Shown here: positions 27,552-35,838 of the stretch, one piece after another
Layout of the letters: each line of letters begins with the position of its first letter
Numbering within the stretch: position 1 is the first letter of the stretch
Assembly: GCA_964467985.1 (NCBI GenBank)
Contig: CAYXTP010000006.1
Span: forward strand, 62,001-126,000
Reading direction: 5' to 3'
Length of the DNA: 64,000 nt
Source of the DNA: GCA-2720975 sp964467985
GTDB taxonomy: Bacteria; Planctomycetota; UBA1135; GCA-002686595
Made by a program: the position numbers and the translations under genes
The notes under the pieces: generated by a model
What the model saw: the letters and a program-made list of their open reading frames with translations, nothing else
What the model was told of the DNA's origin: nothing
Databases searched by the model: none

Positions 27552-28096
27552 TCACTGGATGAGTTTGTAGACAGATCCATTGTTGAGGGTCTCGTTGTTC
27601 GGGGCTTCAACACGAATAACGTAGAGGTCCCCAGCAGAGTCCTGGCCCAAACCGTGAAATGAGCCTGCGGGCCAAGTGTTGATCCCCGTCGACGAGCTCA
27701 GGTCTTGCGTGGCCCCCACCGATGGGTTGTTGGCATTGATGGCCAGCAGATAGGGCTGACCGGAGGGGACTCCGTACAGGCCGTACACATACTTGTCTTG
27801 CAGGCTCTGATTCCCGCGGTACACGTAGCCACCCAGGAGTGAGTCGTGTTGATTATTGGTCAGTTTCTCGGAGACCACACTAACAGGATCCGTGTACGAG
27901 GGCGATCCAGCTTCGGGGCACGAACCCGTGAAGCAACTGGCAGGGACAAGACCGGCGTGTCCAGGCTCTCGAGAACGAGATCGAGCGTCTGTGCGCGCGC
28001 GAACGTCCCAGAGGACAATCCAAGGGTCAAGGCGATGCCCGCAAGGGGCAGCGAACGGCGGACGATGCATGAAATGCTCTCTCTCTCTCTGCTCAT
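27552..28096 (-). pseudogene. Degraded secreted sugar-dehydrogenase-like gene (PQQ/sorbosone type)
   Basis: An ATG at 28094-28096 with a GGAGA ribosome site begins a signal peptide (RRSLPLAGIALTLGLSSGTFARAQ) in one frame. That frame stops at 27860. About 110 residues in another frame, ending at 27552, resemble the C-terminus of glucose/sorbosone dehydrogenases (GGYVYRGNQSLQDKYVYGLY, FHGLGQDSAGDLYVI, GSVYKLIQ). The central 300-400 residues are missing, so a large deletion has joined the ends out of frame. A (AG)7 dinucleotide repeat occupies codons 3-7 (plus-strand CT at 28077-28090). The gene is almost certainly inactive. Confidence 0.65.
28077..28090. repeat. (CT)7 dinucleotide repeat
   Basis: Seven CT units lie just inside the start of the degraded dehydrogenase gene (AG on the coding strand). 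Loss of one unit would shift translation into the frame that carries the dehydrogenase-like C-terminus, but that frame does not encode the signal peptide beyond the repeat. Confidence 0.85.
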
Positions 28097-28123
28097 GGCT
28101 AGTTCTCCGTGTGCGAGGTGTTT

Positions 28124-28468
28124 CTAGACCACTAGCAACCCTACGCCCAGAAGTGCAATCAAGCGAACATTCAGATTTGAGCCCCGATTCCAGACACCTG
28201 GGAGCGGTTCCCGCTCCGCCGGCCGAAGGGAGCGAACGAATCCACCACCAACGATGCCGACCATCGGGTCCTCTGTGGGGTTGTCCTGGTCGCAGGCGCC
28301 CAACTGATCGTTGTATCGGCGTGCATCTTTCCTGGTGCGGTGCTGCCGCAACGTCTCGCGATACTTGTCGCCGTGATTCGCAAGAAGCCATGCCGAGAAT
28401 GATGAGCGGACATTCCCACCCCGGGGGAGCGCTGGCAGCTGTGAGGATTTGAACTGAAACTTGCTCAT
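28124..28468 (-). CDS. Small orphan protein with C-terminal hydrophobic segment
   Basis: A 114-residue protein I do not recognise. An AGGAGAT ribosome site lies a few bases before the ATG at 28466-28468, which is the main support for it being real. The middle is charged and polar (KYRETLRQHRTRKDARRYND), and the last ~16 residues are hydrophobic (LNVRLIALLGVGLLVV), suggesting a membrane tail or a sorting-type C-terminus. It stands 27 bases upstream of the degraded dehydrogenase gene on the same strand. The first codons share 12 bases with the tRNA-Pro T-arm. Confidence 0.45.
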   Translation of the reverse strand: MSKFQFKSSQLPALPRGGNVRSSFSAWLLANHGDKYRETLRQHRTRKDARRYNDQLGACDQDNPTEDPMVGIVGGGFVRSLRPAEREPLPGVWNRGSNLNVRLIALLGVGLLVV

Positions 28469-28983
28469 TTGATCTCCTGATCACGTGGGGACTTGGTGCG
28501 CAGACTCTCGCTGCGGGCTCAGGCGCGCACTCACGGGGGCTATTGACCACGCCCAACCGTCCACAAGCCTGTATGGACCCATGGGCCGCACTCAGGACAA
28601 ACGTCTGCTCCGGCCTGGTGCCTCCGGGGCCGAATCCCGGACGGTCGAAACCCAGAAACACATGGATCTGGGGAAGGGAATGCTCGGCCACGAGTGCGCC
28701 GTCAATCCTCCGTGCGGGTCAACCGGCCCCTGACTCCCGCCTTGTGGTCCAGCGGACTAGCCCGGACAGAAGCCAGAGGTGTAGGCCTTCTACTCCCATA
28801 GACTTTTGCCGTTTTGTCCGTCTGATCAATCGATCCGGGGGAGATCACCCTGTTTCCACGAAACCGGGGGAGATCAAGGACCCGTGATCTCGCACGGCAA
28901 CCTGAGACGGCTGCACGGCAGCGCACGAGAGAGGTTCTGCGCCGGCACGGACTGGTGGACTAGGAGGTCACGACCCGTGCAAG
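28469..28983. other. Non-coding stretch within the degraded island
   Basis: No convincing gene is seen in these 515 bases on either strand. The region holds a pair of 13-base direct repeats flanking a short palindrome (28835-28876) and otherwise looks like eroded sequence between the orphan gene and the end of the broken integrase. Confidence 0.5.
28835..28876. repeat. Paired direct repeat with central palindrome
   Basis: CCGGGGGAGATCA occurs at 28835-28847 and again at 28864-28876. Between them is the perfect palindrome GTTTC-CAC-GAAAC (28852-28864). The spacing is 29 bases start to start. Such spaced repeats resemble the multiple terminal binding sites of some insertion sequences (for example the IS21 group) or an operator; no transposase gene is left beside it. 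Confidence 0.7.
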
Positions 28984-30189
28984 TCACCCAGATTGCATCA
29001 TTACACCGAGGGCTCGAGCCTGATCGAGCTCTGCATAGACCTCGGTGGTTGCCGCGCCCGTGTGTCCCAGGACCACCCCGGCAGCTTTAAAGGCCGTGTT
29101 CCTTGCGGATGCGTGTGGCGGCCGCGTGACGCAGCCGATTGGGGCTCCAAGGCTCGACACTCGCAGCAGCGCACGCACGCTTGATGGCCCGCCGGTAGCT
29201 GTCGACGGTGTACGCGGTGCTTGGCTGTCTGCTAGGGGAACTCAGTCTCTTCCGTGACTGGGCTCGCTCATGGGACGGCCACAGGGGGTCTTCCTGGCCG
29301 CCCTCGCCTTCGCATGGCGCTCTGTCATCGCGTCTTTGGGCGAGAACACAGGCGCGTCGGGGATGGCCTGGGGTACACGCAGTAGGAACGGGGAAAGGAC
29401 TTCCTGAGCCTTTGGGCCGATGGCCACGACCCTGTCCTTTCCGTGGTGCTCCAACTTGTGCCTCTGCGGCCTATATAGCCAGACGGGGCCAGAGAGGTCG
29501 AGATCGACCTTCTTGAGCTGCACGACTTCCCCAGGACGCATACCTGTATGCCACTGGAGTAGGATCATCGCGCGGACCGGTGCGCACCCAAGATCTAGCA
29601 CGGCTGCTACGTCCCCCCATGATACCGACCGCACGGGTTTCGTTTCACGGGCGCGCGATCGTCCCCGACGAAGCGGACGAAGAGCCCTAAGGCTCCCGTA
29701 GGTCTCGGGTGGAGTGAGTTCCTCCTCGGCGGCCCATCCGAAGATGTGGACGATTCGCCAGACTCGATCGTTGACTGTCGATCGGGCCAGACCCGAGTTG
29801 ATCATCCGCTCTCGCACAGTCTTCAGGCAACGAAGGTCGAATTGCGCGGCGCAGCGAAGCGCATACAGCTCAATCAAGGGCTTCACCGTATACCGCGTGT
29901 TCACGATCTCATGCGTCGGAGTACCGTCAGGCTTGCGGTAGTAGACCTCGGCGTGCTCCAGATATCGCGCAACCACATCGGCGACGGTGACCATGGCACG
30001 CGAGCGCTCGTCCAGTGGGAGCCGCCTTCCGTTGGCCTCCCACTCAGCCTTGAAGGCAGCAAACCGAGTGTGAGCCTCAGGCCCGTCGTAGGGGCCGAAC
30101 CAAATCTGCTTGCCGTTGAACCGGGCGAATCCGTGCCCCGTCTTCTTGTGCCTTCTGAGAGAAGGTCCTTGCTTCGATCCTGTATTCAT
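28984..30189 (-). pseudogene. Tyrosine recombinase (phage-type integrase), broken by two frameshifts
   Basis: The first frame (30189 to 29242) encodes ~315 residues. It has a planctomycete-type N-terminal DNA-binding region (ARFNGKQIWFGPYDGPEAHTR) and the first catalytic Arg in HTGMRPGEVVQL, and then stops. A second frame starting near 29212 continues YTVDSYRRAIKRACAAAS and PNRLRHAAATR, the His-x-x-Arg of the active site, and stops in CTTTAA. A third frame (to 28984) carries GVVLGHTGAATTEVYAELD with the last His and the nucleophile Tyr. All catalytic residues are still readable, so decay is recent. The start at 30187-30189 lies 108 bases after the 3' end of tRNA-Pro, the usual place for an integrase of a tRNA-inserted element. 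Confidence 0.85.
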
Positions 30190-30208
30190 CGCGTCTCCTG
30201 GGAAGAAG

Positions 30209-30220
30209 GTGGAATTCCAC
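30209..30220. promoter_or_regulatory. 12-bp palindrome upstream of integrase
   Basis: GTGGAATTCCAC is a perfect palindrome 20 bases before the integrase start codon. It could be an operator or recombinase arm site; there is no further support. Confidence 0.3.
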
Positions 30221-30297
30221 GCTGTTTGGTTCCGAGAAGCCGCGCCGCCCAGCATGGGCGGGTTCACGCAAGTGCGTGATCGGCAGTAAGTTAGGTG

Positions 30298-30374
30298 TGG
30301 TCGGGGTGAGAGGATTTGAACCTCCGACCTCTGCGACCCGAACGCAGCGCTCTACCAAGCTGAGCCACACCCCG
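30298..30374 (-). tRNA. tRNA-Pro (anticodon CGG)
   Basis: The minus strand reads a complete cloverleaf: acceptor arms CGGGGTG and CACCCCG, D-arm with CTCAGCTTGGTAGAG, anticodon stem CTGCG/CGCAG with loop TTCGGGT (anticodon CGG, reading CCG), T-arm GGAGGTTCAAATCCTC, and an encoded 3' ACCA. Its 3' end faces the broken integrase, as expected for an attachment site of an integrative element. Confidence 0.95.
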
Positions 30375-30419
30375 ATTTCACTGGCCAACCATCGGGCGCG
30401 GGCCCGATTGCGGGCAAGG

Positions 30420-30448
30420 AGAGTACGTCTGCCCCTTGCACCCGTCAA
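30420..30448 (-). promoter_or_regulatory. Sigma-70-type promoter for tRNA-Pro
   Basis: On the minus strand TTGACG, a 17-base spacer and TACTCT match the -35/-10 pattern. The -10 ends about 46 bases before the mature tRNA 5' end, leaving a short 5' leader. This is one of the clearest housekeeping promoters in the window. Confidence 0.65.
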
Positions 30449-30473
30449 CCGACACGAATCCCCGCGTGGGGCG

Positions 30474-32060
30474 CTACTCGCCCAGGTCCACGAAGACGCC
30501 GCCGTTGTCCTGGGCCAGGCGGCGCATGAAGCCCTTCTCGAACTGGCCCAGGGCAATCGTGTGGATCACGATGCGGCGCAGGTCGTTGGCGCGCTTGACT
30601 TCGCGCAGGATATCCTCGCGGTCGGTGAATTTACCCGTGGTGGGTTTGCCGTCCGAGAGGAAGAAAATGGTGTCCAGTTCCGTGGCGTAGCCCTTGGGCC
30701 GCTTGGCGTCGAGCCCCAAGGCGGCGGCCAAGGCACCGAACGTGTTTGTTTTTCCAGCACCCAGGTTGGCGGCGCCCACCAACCCGACCGCGGCCAGGTC
30801 TTGCTTCGATGCTCCGCCAAGGGGCTCGAGTTTCCTTGCAAAGTCCATGGCGCTGGCCTTGTTGAGCACGTTGGCCCGGGTCAGACCCTTCTTCCACTTC
30901 TTGACCTCGGTGGCGAAGGCCAGAATGTTGAACTCCACGTAGGACTCCAATCCCTCGATCGTGCGAGCCAGTTCGGTCTTGACGATGTCGATGCGAGAAA
31001 ACGAAGGGTACTCCCCATCAACGAAGCGGTCCTTGTCCACGACTTCATTTTCCATCGATCCGGACACGTCAATGACGAACAGGACTCTTCGGCTGGGCGT
31101 GTCGACGCCGTGAAACGCGATGCTGTCCGCCGACTTGTAGATTTGCGCATGCTCGGCCTGTTTCGCGCGGAGCGCAGCGAGTTCCTCGTCAGTGGGAATC
31201 TCGTAGCGGTCCTTGTAGTTCTCCCAGAAGCGCTGCCAAAGTTCGAGACGCTGTCCAAACCCGCGACCCGTCAAGCTCTCCAAGGCCACAGCGGCGTCTG
31301 CTCGCAGCCGACCTTCTTCCTTTTCCAAGGCCGTGATCAAGGGCTGCATGGAGTCCTTATGGCGCACATGCCCAAGCGCGTGGATCGCGCTGGCGCGCAC
31401 CTGCCACACGGGGTCCTGCAGGGCTGCCACGGCCGGGGCCCGCACGAGGTCCGAGCGCATCAGGCTCAACGCGTCCAACGCTGCGCAACGCACGGCGACC
31501 TCCTTGTCGGTGCAAAGGGGCAGGCAAAGCGCTTCGTTCTTGTCTTCCCCACCGGCTGCGATCGCCCTGAGGGCCAGGCGCCGGACGTTCCAGTCACGAT
31601 CCTCGAGGCACTCCACCAAGGCCTCGCCGAGATCCACGTAGCTGCCCAGCATGATGGCATTCAGGATTCCCGCGCGGCGTTCGGACTTCTTCTCCTTCTC
31701 GAGCTTGAGGAAGATGTGGTCGATGGGGCCGCGTGTCTTGAACTGGCCCATGACGCGCACGGCGGCATCCACCACTTCGCCTTCGTCAGAGCTGCACAAG
31801 GGCAAGAGCACGTCGACCACGCCCGTGGCCTCCACTCCCTCCAGGGCCAGGATGGCCTCGATCTTCTCGTTGATGTCCTTGAACTTGCGGTAGTACTTCT
31901 TGAACTCCGCGATGATCTCGTCATCCACGGCCGACTCAGGCGCGAGCTCCCAGCTCGAGTTCGAAGGCTGACTGGCCTTCGGAGCGTCGGCCGCTGACAA
32001 GATCAGAGGCAAGCCGACGAGCAAAGAGAGAATTGAAAACGGTCGCGTGGCAGTGGGCAT
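30474..32060 (-). CDS. Secreted HEAT-repeat and von Willebrand factor A domain protein
   Basis: A 528-residue protein with an N-terminal signal sequence (ILSLLVGLPLILSAADA). Residues ~45-270 are HEAT/PBS-like helical repeats (CLEDRDWNVRRLALRAIAAG, ALQDPVWQVRASAIHALGHV). Residues ~325-525 form a VWA domain with an intact metal-ion-dependent adhesion motif DVSGSM (~334), the Thr of KTNTFGAL and the Asp of FFLSDGKPTTG. It is probably an envelope scaffold or adhesion protein; partner unknown. It follows the tRNA-Pro gene on the same strand but as an independent unit. Confidence 0.82.
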   Translation of the reverse strand: MPTATRPFSILSLLVGLPLILSAADAPKASQPSNSSWELAPESAVDDEIIAEFKKYYRKFKDINEKIEAILALEGVEATGVVDVLLPLCSSDEGEVVDAAVRVMGQFKTRGPIDHIFLKLEKEKKSERRAGILNAIMLGSYVDLGEALVECLEDRDWNVRRLALRAIAAGGEDKNEALCLPLCTDKEVAVRCAALDALSLMRSDLVRAPAVAALQDPVWQVRASAIHALGHVRHKDSMQPLITALEKEEGRLRADAAVALESLTGRGFGQRLELWQRFWENYKDRYEIPTDEELAALRAKQAEHAQIYKSADSIAFHGVDTPSRRVLFVIDVSGSMENEVVDKDRFVDGEYPSFSRIDIVKTELARTIEGLESYVEFNILAFATEVKKWKKGLTRANVLNKASAMDFARKLEPLGGASKQDLAAVGLVGAANLGAGKTNTFGALAAALGLDAKRPKGYATELDTIFFLSDGKPTTGKFTDREDILREVKRANDLRRIVIHTIALGQFEKGFMRRLAQDNGGVFVDLGE

Positions 32061-32145
32061 GGAATCAGGGGTAGGGGCGACCCCCAGGATACGACCTCTG
32101 GCCGCAGGAGTTTCCCTATCCAGGGGTCATTGCCCCGCCACGACT

Positions 32146-33687
32146 CTACTCCTGCTCGCTGGTGCCCCTGAGACGGATCCCGAGGGTGGCGTTCGAGCCC
32201 GCCAGGGGCCGAATGTCGTCGCTCGTAACCGTGATCTGCAAGCCGGCCGACGTCAGCAGGGTGACGCGGTCCCCGTCCCGACTGAGCAAGGTGCCCGTCA
32301 GGAATCCGCGCGGCACAGCCACACTGACCTGGGTCAACTGGTCGGGCTGCCGGCTACCCAGGCCGTCACCATTGCGCGCGGCGACTGCCTCGGATGACAG
32401 CTTCTGCATGTGGTCGATGCGGTGGGATTCGAGGGTCATTCGGCCCAGACCGGTGTCGATCCAGACTTGCCCTTGCCCCACCTGGTGGAGCCGCCCCTCA
32501 AAGACCTCTCCGCCGTGCAAGACTACGCGCACATGGCCGACGCCCGGAGTGAGCATGCGGTTGGGCAACGAAATGGCGCCTTCGGGAATTTCTGAACGAG
32601 TCCAACGGTTCCCAGAGCGTGCGACGGTCAAACCGCGGGCAGGATCCTGGGTGGACGTTTCGACCTCAGTCGCCACACTCTCCAGCGTTGGCTCGCCGAC
32701 GAGCAGAGTGGGTTCGTGTGTGGGCGCCCCGCTTCGCATTGCGGGCCCAGCTATCACAGGATTGCTGGTTTGGATCTCTTCGGATGCCACGAGGTCTGCG
32801 CCCGAATCGACGCCCAACCCCTCGGGGGCGTAGGACTCCGAAGCGCGGGAAACGGTTCCCGGACCGACCGGGTCCCATCCGCCACCCAGCAGTACCTGAC
32901 CCATCTGTAGGTGTTCCGCGCCCTGTGACTGGGCCAGGATCAGACCAAGAGATGCGTAGAAGGAACGCTTGCCGCGGTGGGGTTGGGCGTCACCATCCCG
33001 ACTCGATGCGTTGCCGAGACGAACCCCGGGCACCTCACGCGGTGAGGGGGTGACGGGTGAGCTAGCAGCCAGACGGAAGAGGGCGGCCAGGCGCGCGCGC
33101 AAGGGTGAATTGGAGGCCGCGGGCCGGGCACTCTCGACGGGTGTGACGGCCGGAGCGGCCGCGGCCACGTCCATTTGTGCGGGGGGTTGGGCGAGAGGAG
33201 CGGGACTCGACGCGACCGGCCCTGATTGATTGAAGGTAGACAGGTAGGGCTCAACGAGTGCGCTCAGCGTGGTCCACTGAGAGGCCACCGCGATGGTCAA
33301 CGTGGCACCACAGACGAGCAGCAAGCGTCCGCGCCCGGGACCGGCCACGGTGTCGTCTTCAAAGTCCAATTCGGGGTCAAGCAACGGCTCGATTTGTTGC
33401 TCGGCTTGCGGATCAAACTGGATCGTCCCCTCGGGCAGCTCCGGTAGCTCGGGGTGCACTTCAGGGCTGCCAACTTCGCTCCCCATCAACGGCGTAATTC
33501 CAGCCTCGACCGGCTCGCCCTGCACTTCGGGAATCGCGGGAGCCGGGCTCTCTTCAGGCGCGGGCGTGCCGGCCCAACGCTCACCAAGTTCTTGCTCCAG
33601 GCCAAGGAAGTCCTCTCCACCCTGCGGGGCGGGCTGTGACGAGGAGTTGGGCTCGGGAAAGGTCGAATCAGACGGGAAGTTAGACAT
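32146..33687 (-). CDS. Single-pass membrane protein with C-terminal barrel-like domains
   Basis: A 513-residue protein I do not recognise. Residues 1-120 are acidic and Pro/Glu-rich (cytoplasmic side), one TM segment follows (RGRLLLVCGATLTIAVAS, ~120-140), then a long Ala/Pro/Ser-rich linker. The last ~150 residues look like two small five-stranded barrels of Sm/SH3 style (VRVVLHGGEVFEGRLHQVG and PRGFLTGTLLSRDGDRVTL). The barrels would lie outside the cytoplasm. The ATG at 33685-33687 is the only sensible start. It is not linked to a neighbour by overlap. Confidence 0.6.
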   Translation of the reverse strand: MSNFPSDSTFPEPNSSSQPAPQGGEDFLGLEQELGERWAGTPAPEESPAPAIPEVQGEPVEAGITPLMGSEVGSPEVHPELPELPEGTIQFDPQAEQQIEPLLDPELDFEDDTVAGPGRGRLLLVCGATLTIAVASQWTTLSALVEPYLSTFNQSGPVASSPAPLAQPPAQMDVAAAAPAVTPVESARPAASNSPLRARLAALFRLAASSPVTPSPREVPGVRLGNASSRDGDAQPHRGKRSFYASLGLILAQSQGAEHLQMGQVLLGGGWDPVGPGTVSRASESYAPEGLGVDSGADLVASEEIQTSNPVIAGPAMRSGAPTHEPTLLVGEPTLESVATEVETSTQDPARGLTVARSGNRWTRSEIPEGAISLPNRMLTPGVGHVRVVLHGGEVFEGRLHQVGQGQVWIDTGLGRMTLESHRIDHMQKLSSEAVAARNGDGLGSRQPDQLTQVSVAVPRGFLTGTLLSRDGDRVTLLTSAGLQITVTSDDIRPLAGSNATLGIRLRGTSEQE

Positions 33688-33879
33688 GATGAAGCGGCGC
33701 GTGGATGAATCAGGGGGCCCCTGGGGATCGACGGGACCCTGCGTACCGCCTCTCCTATCGTCCTGCTCGGGCTCGCATCTCTAGCTTCAAGGACTTGTCT
33801 GTCCCGCTGCGAGACCCCGTGCCCCAACTCGCCCCCCGAACTGCACCAGAACGGGACACCCCAGACCGCCTGCCCGCGA

Positions 33880-35796
33880 TCAGGCCTGGCGCAGAACGCG
33901 CGTGCCCCCCCTACGAGCCGTCACGCCCACCGTGTCAAAGTGTTCGAGCAGGGGGATCAGGAACTTGCGGGTCGTCCCCAGACGATCGCGTAATTCAGGA
34001 ATCGCCAACTGCCCGTTGCGTTGACAGTTGTCCACGATGGCCTCACGTACCTGTTGGTAGGACTGGCTCGCCAAGAACAACCCACCTCCCACATGGTGAA
34101 TCTCGCCCTCGTCTACGAGCAAGTCGAGCACCCTCTGCAGCTGTTTGGAATTCAGTCCCAGCTGGCTGCTCAGAGCATCGCGATCGGGAGGTTGAAGCTT
34201 GCCCGTGGATACGACCGAAAGGACCTGTTCTCGAGCACGACGCGTTTCCTCGTCGAGCTCCACTTCACGGCCCTTGGGGACAATCATCCCGCCTGTCTCA
34301 CAGGAGAGTTCGCCGCGGGCCTCAAGAGTCTTGAGCAAGGCAGAGAGCAGACCGGTCTCCAGACCACAGGCGCTGCGCAGTTCGCGTACGTCCATCTTGC
34401 GACGCTCAGGGTTTGCGTCAAACCAATGAGCCATGGCGTCGCCCACCTGGGCCAGGCTGAGGTCCAACGTCTGAGAATGCATCCAGCGGCCAGCGGGTCC
34501 CAAGCTCTGGGCCAGACCTTCGGCGGACAGTTCATCGAGCAGGGCTGTGACATCGGGCTTCGAGGCCTTGACCGCCACGGCCAACTCCTGCGCGTCCATC
34601 CAGCGTTCAGGGGCTCGGGCCAGCTCGGACTCGAGGCGCGCGCGGTCCGAACCCAGGGACCCGGCCTGACGCTCGAGCTCGTCCAGCACGAAGGTCTTGA
34701 AACGCTTCAGCCGGTAGCGACTCTCCTCCAGAATGACCCCACCGCCCAGGGTCAACACGGGAGACGCCAAACGCATCACGAACCGATCCCCAGGAGCACA
34801 GACCAGGTTTTCGGCCATGCGAAACTGAACCAAGCCCTCCTGCCCGGCGGCCAGTTGGTCACTGTCGAGCAGCACGACTTCTCCAAGCGCATCCGCCGTT
34901 CCCGTGTGGACCCGCACCTGCATTCGATTGGTGAGCGGGAACTCGAGGCCCTTCAGGGCTCGCACGCGGGCCCCGACCATCTTGAGAGACTGGAAGAAAC
35001 CTGGAGCCGCCACCACATCGCCGCGGCCCACCAGATGGTGGTCTACATCGGTCAGGTTCAAAGCAGCCGAGTGCCCAGCACGGGCTTCACCCGCCTTCTC
35101 GTGGTAGGCCTGGATACCACGCACCTTGCCGCGTTGACCTGATGGCAACACTTCCACCGTATCCCCCACTGCCACGCTGCCGGAGATGGGAATGCCGGTG
35201 AGCACGGTTCCGAAGCCGCGCACACTGAACACGCGCTGGACTGGCATTCGGAACACGCCTTGGGCTGGGCGAGGTTCCGTCTGCGAGGCCATCTCGACCA
35301 ACGTGGACTTGAGCTGCTCCATGCCGGTGCCGTTGACCGCCGCCACACGCAAGATGGGAGTGCCCTCCAAGAAGGTGCCCTCCACCGATTCACGAACGTC
35401 CTCCTCAGCCAAGTCCACGAGGTCGTCGTCTACCGCGTCGATCTTGGTCAGGGCGATGAATCCGCGCTGCACACCCAGGAGGTCCATGATCGCGAGGTGT
35501 TCGCGGGTCTGGGGCATGACCCCGTCATCGGCGGCTACGACGAGGATCACCAGGTCGATGCCGGATGCTCCCGCGACCATGTTGCGCACGAAGCGCTCGT
35601 GGCCGGGAACATCCACGATGCCTACGACGCGACCATCGGGCAGTTCCATCCGGGCAAACCCCAGATCGATGGTCATGCCGCGCTCTTTTTCCTCCGCCCA
35701 ACGATCGGGGTCCGTACCGGTCAGGGCTTGAACCAGGGTGGACTTGCCGTGGTCGATGTGACCAGCCGTCCCGATAACGATGGGTTGGATCTCCAT
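33880..35796 (-). CDS. selB: Selenocysteine-specific elongation factor SelB
   Basis: A 638-residue GTPase that delivers selenocysteyl-tRNA to in-frame UGA codons with the help of an mRNA SECIS hairpin. The GTP-binding motifs are GTAGHIDHGKST (~9-20), DVPGH and TKID. Beta-barrel domains follow, and the C-terminal third consists of winged-helix repeats (for example GVTARRGGTRVLRQ at the end) that bind SECIS RNA, which separates it from EF-Tu. Length is typical. No selA, selD, tRNA-Sec or obvious selenoprotein is present in the window, so the partners must lie elsewhere. Confidence 0.93.
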   Translation of the reverse strand: MEIQPIVIGTAGHIDHGKSTLVQALTGTDPDRWAEEKERGMTIDLGFARMELPDGRVVGIVDVPGHERFVRNMVAGASGIDLVILVVAADDGVMPQTREHLAIMDLLGVQRGFIALTKIDAVDDDLVDLAEEDVRESVEGTFLEGTPILRVAAVNGTGMEQLKSTLVEMASQTEPRPAQGVFRMPVQRVFSVRGFGTVLTGIPISGSVAVGDTVEVLPSGQRGKVRGIQAYHEKAGEARAGHSAALNLTDVDHHLVGRGDVVAAPGFFQSLKMVGARVRALKGLEFPLTNRMQVRVHTGTADALGEVVLLDSDQLAAGQEGLVQFRMAENLVCAPGDRFVMRLASPVLTLGGGVILEESRYRLKRFKTFVLDELERQAGSLGSDRARLESELARAPERWMDAQELAVAVKASKPDVTALLDELSAEGLAQSLGPAGRWMHSQTLDLSLAQVGDAMAHWFDANPERRKMDVRELRSACGLETGLLSALLKTLEARGELSCETGGMIVPKGREVELDEETRRAREQVLSVVSTGKLQPPDRDALSSQLGLNSKQLQRVLDLLVDEGEIHHVGGGLFLASQSYQQVREAIVDNCQRNGQLAIPELRDRLGTTRKFLIPLLEHFDTVGVTARRGGTRVLRQA

Positions 35797-35838
35797 GGCG
35801 TGCAGGATAGCGACTCGCCAGCCTCCTGCCCCACAGAT

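Noticed and set aside
30276..31997. 573-codon open frame opposite the HEAT-VWA gene
   Set aside because: Antisense shadow produced by high GC; the minus-strand protein has clear domains and a signal peptide.
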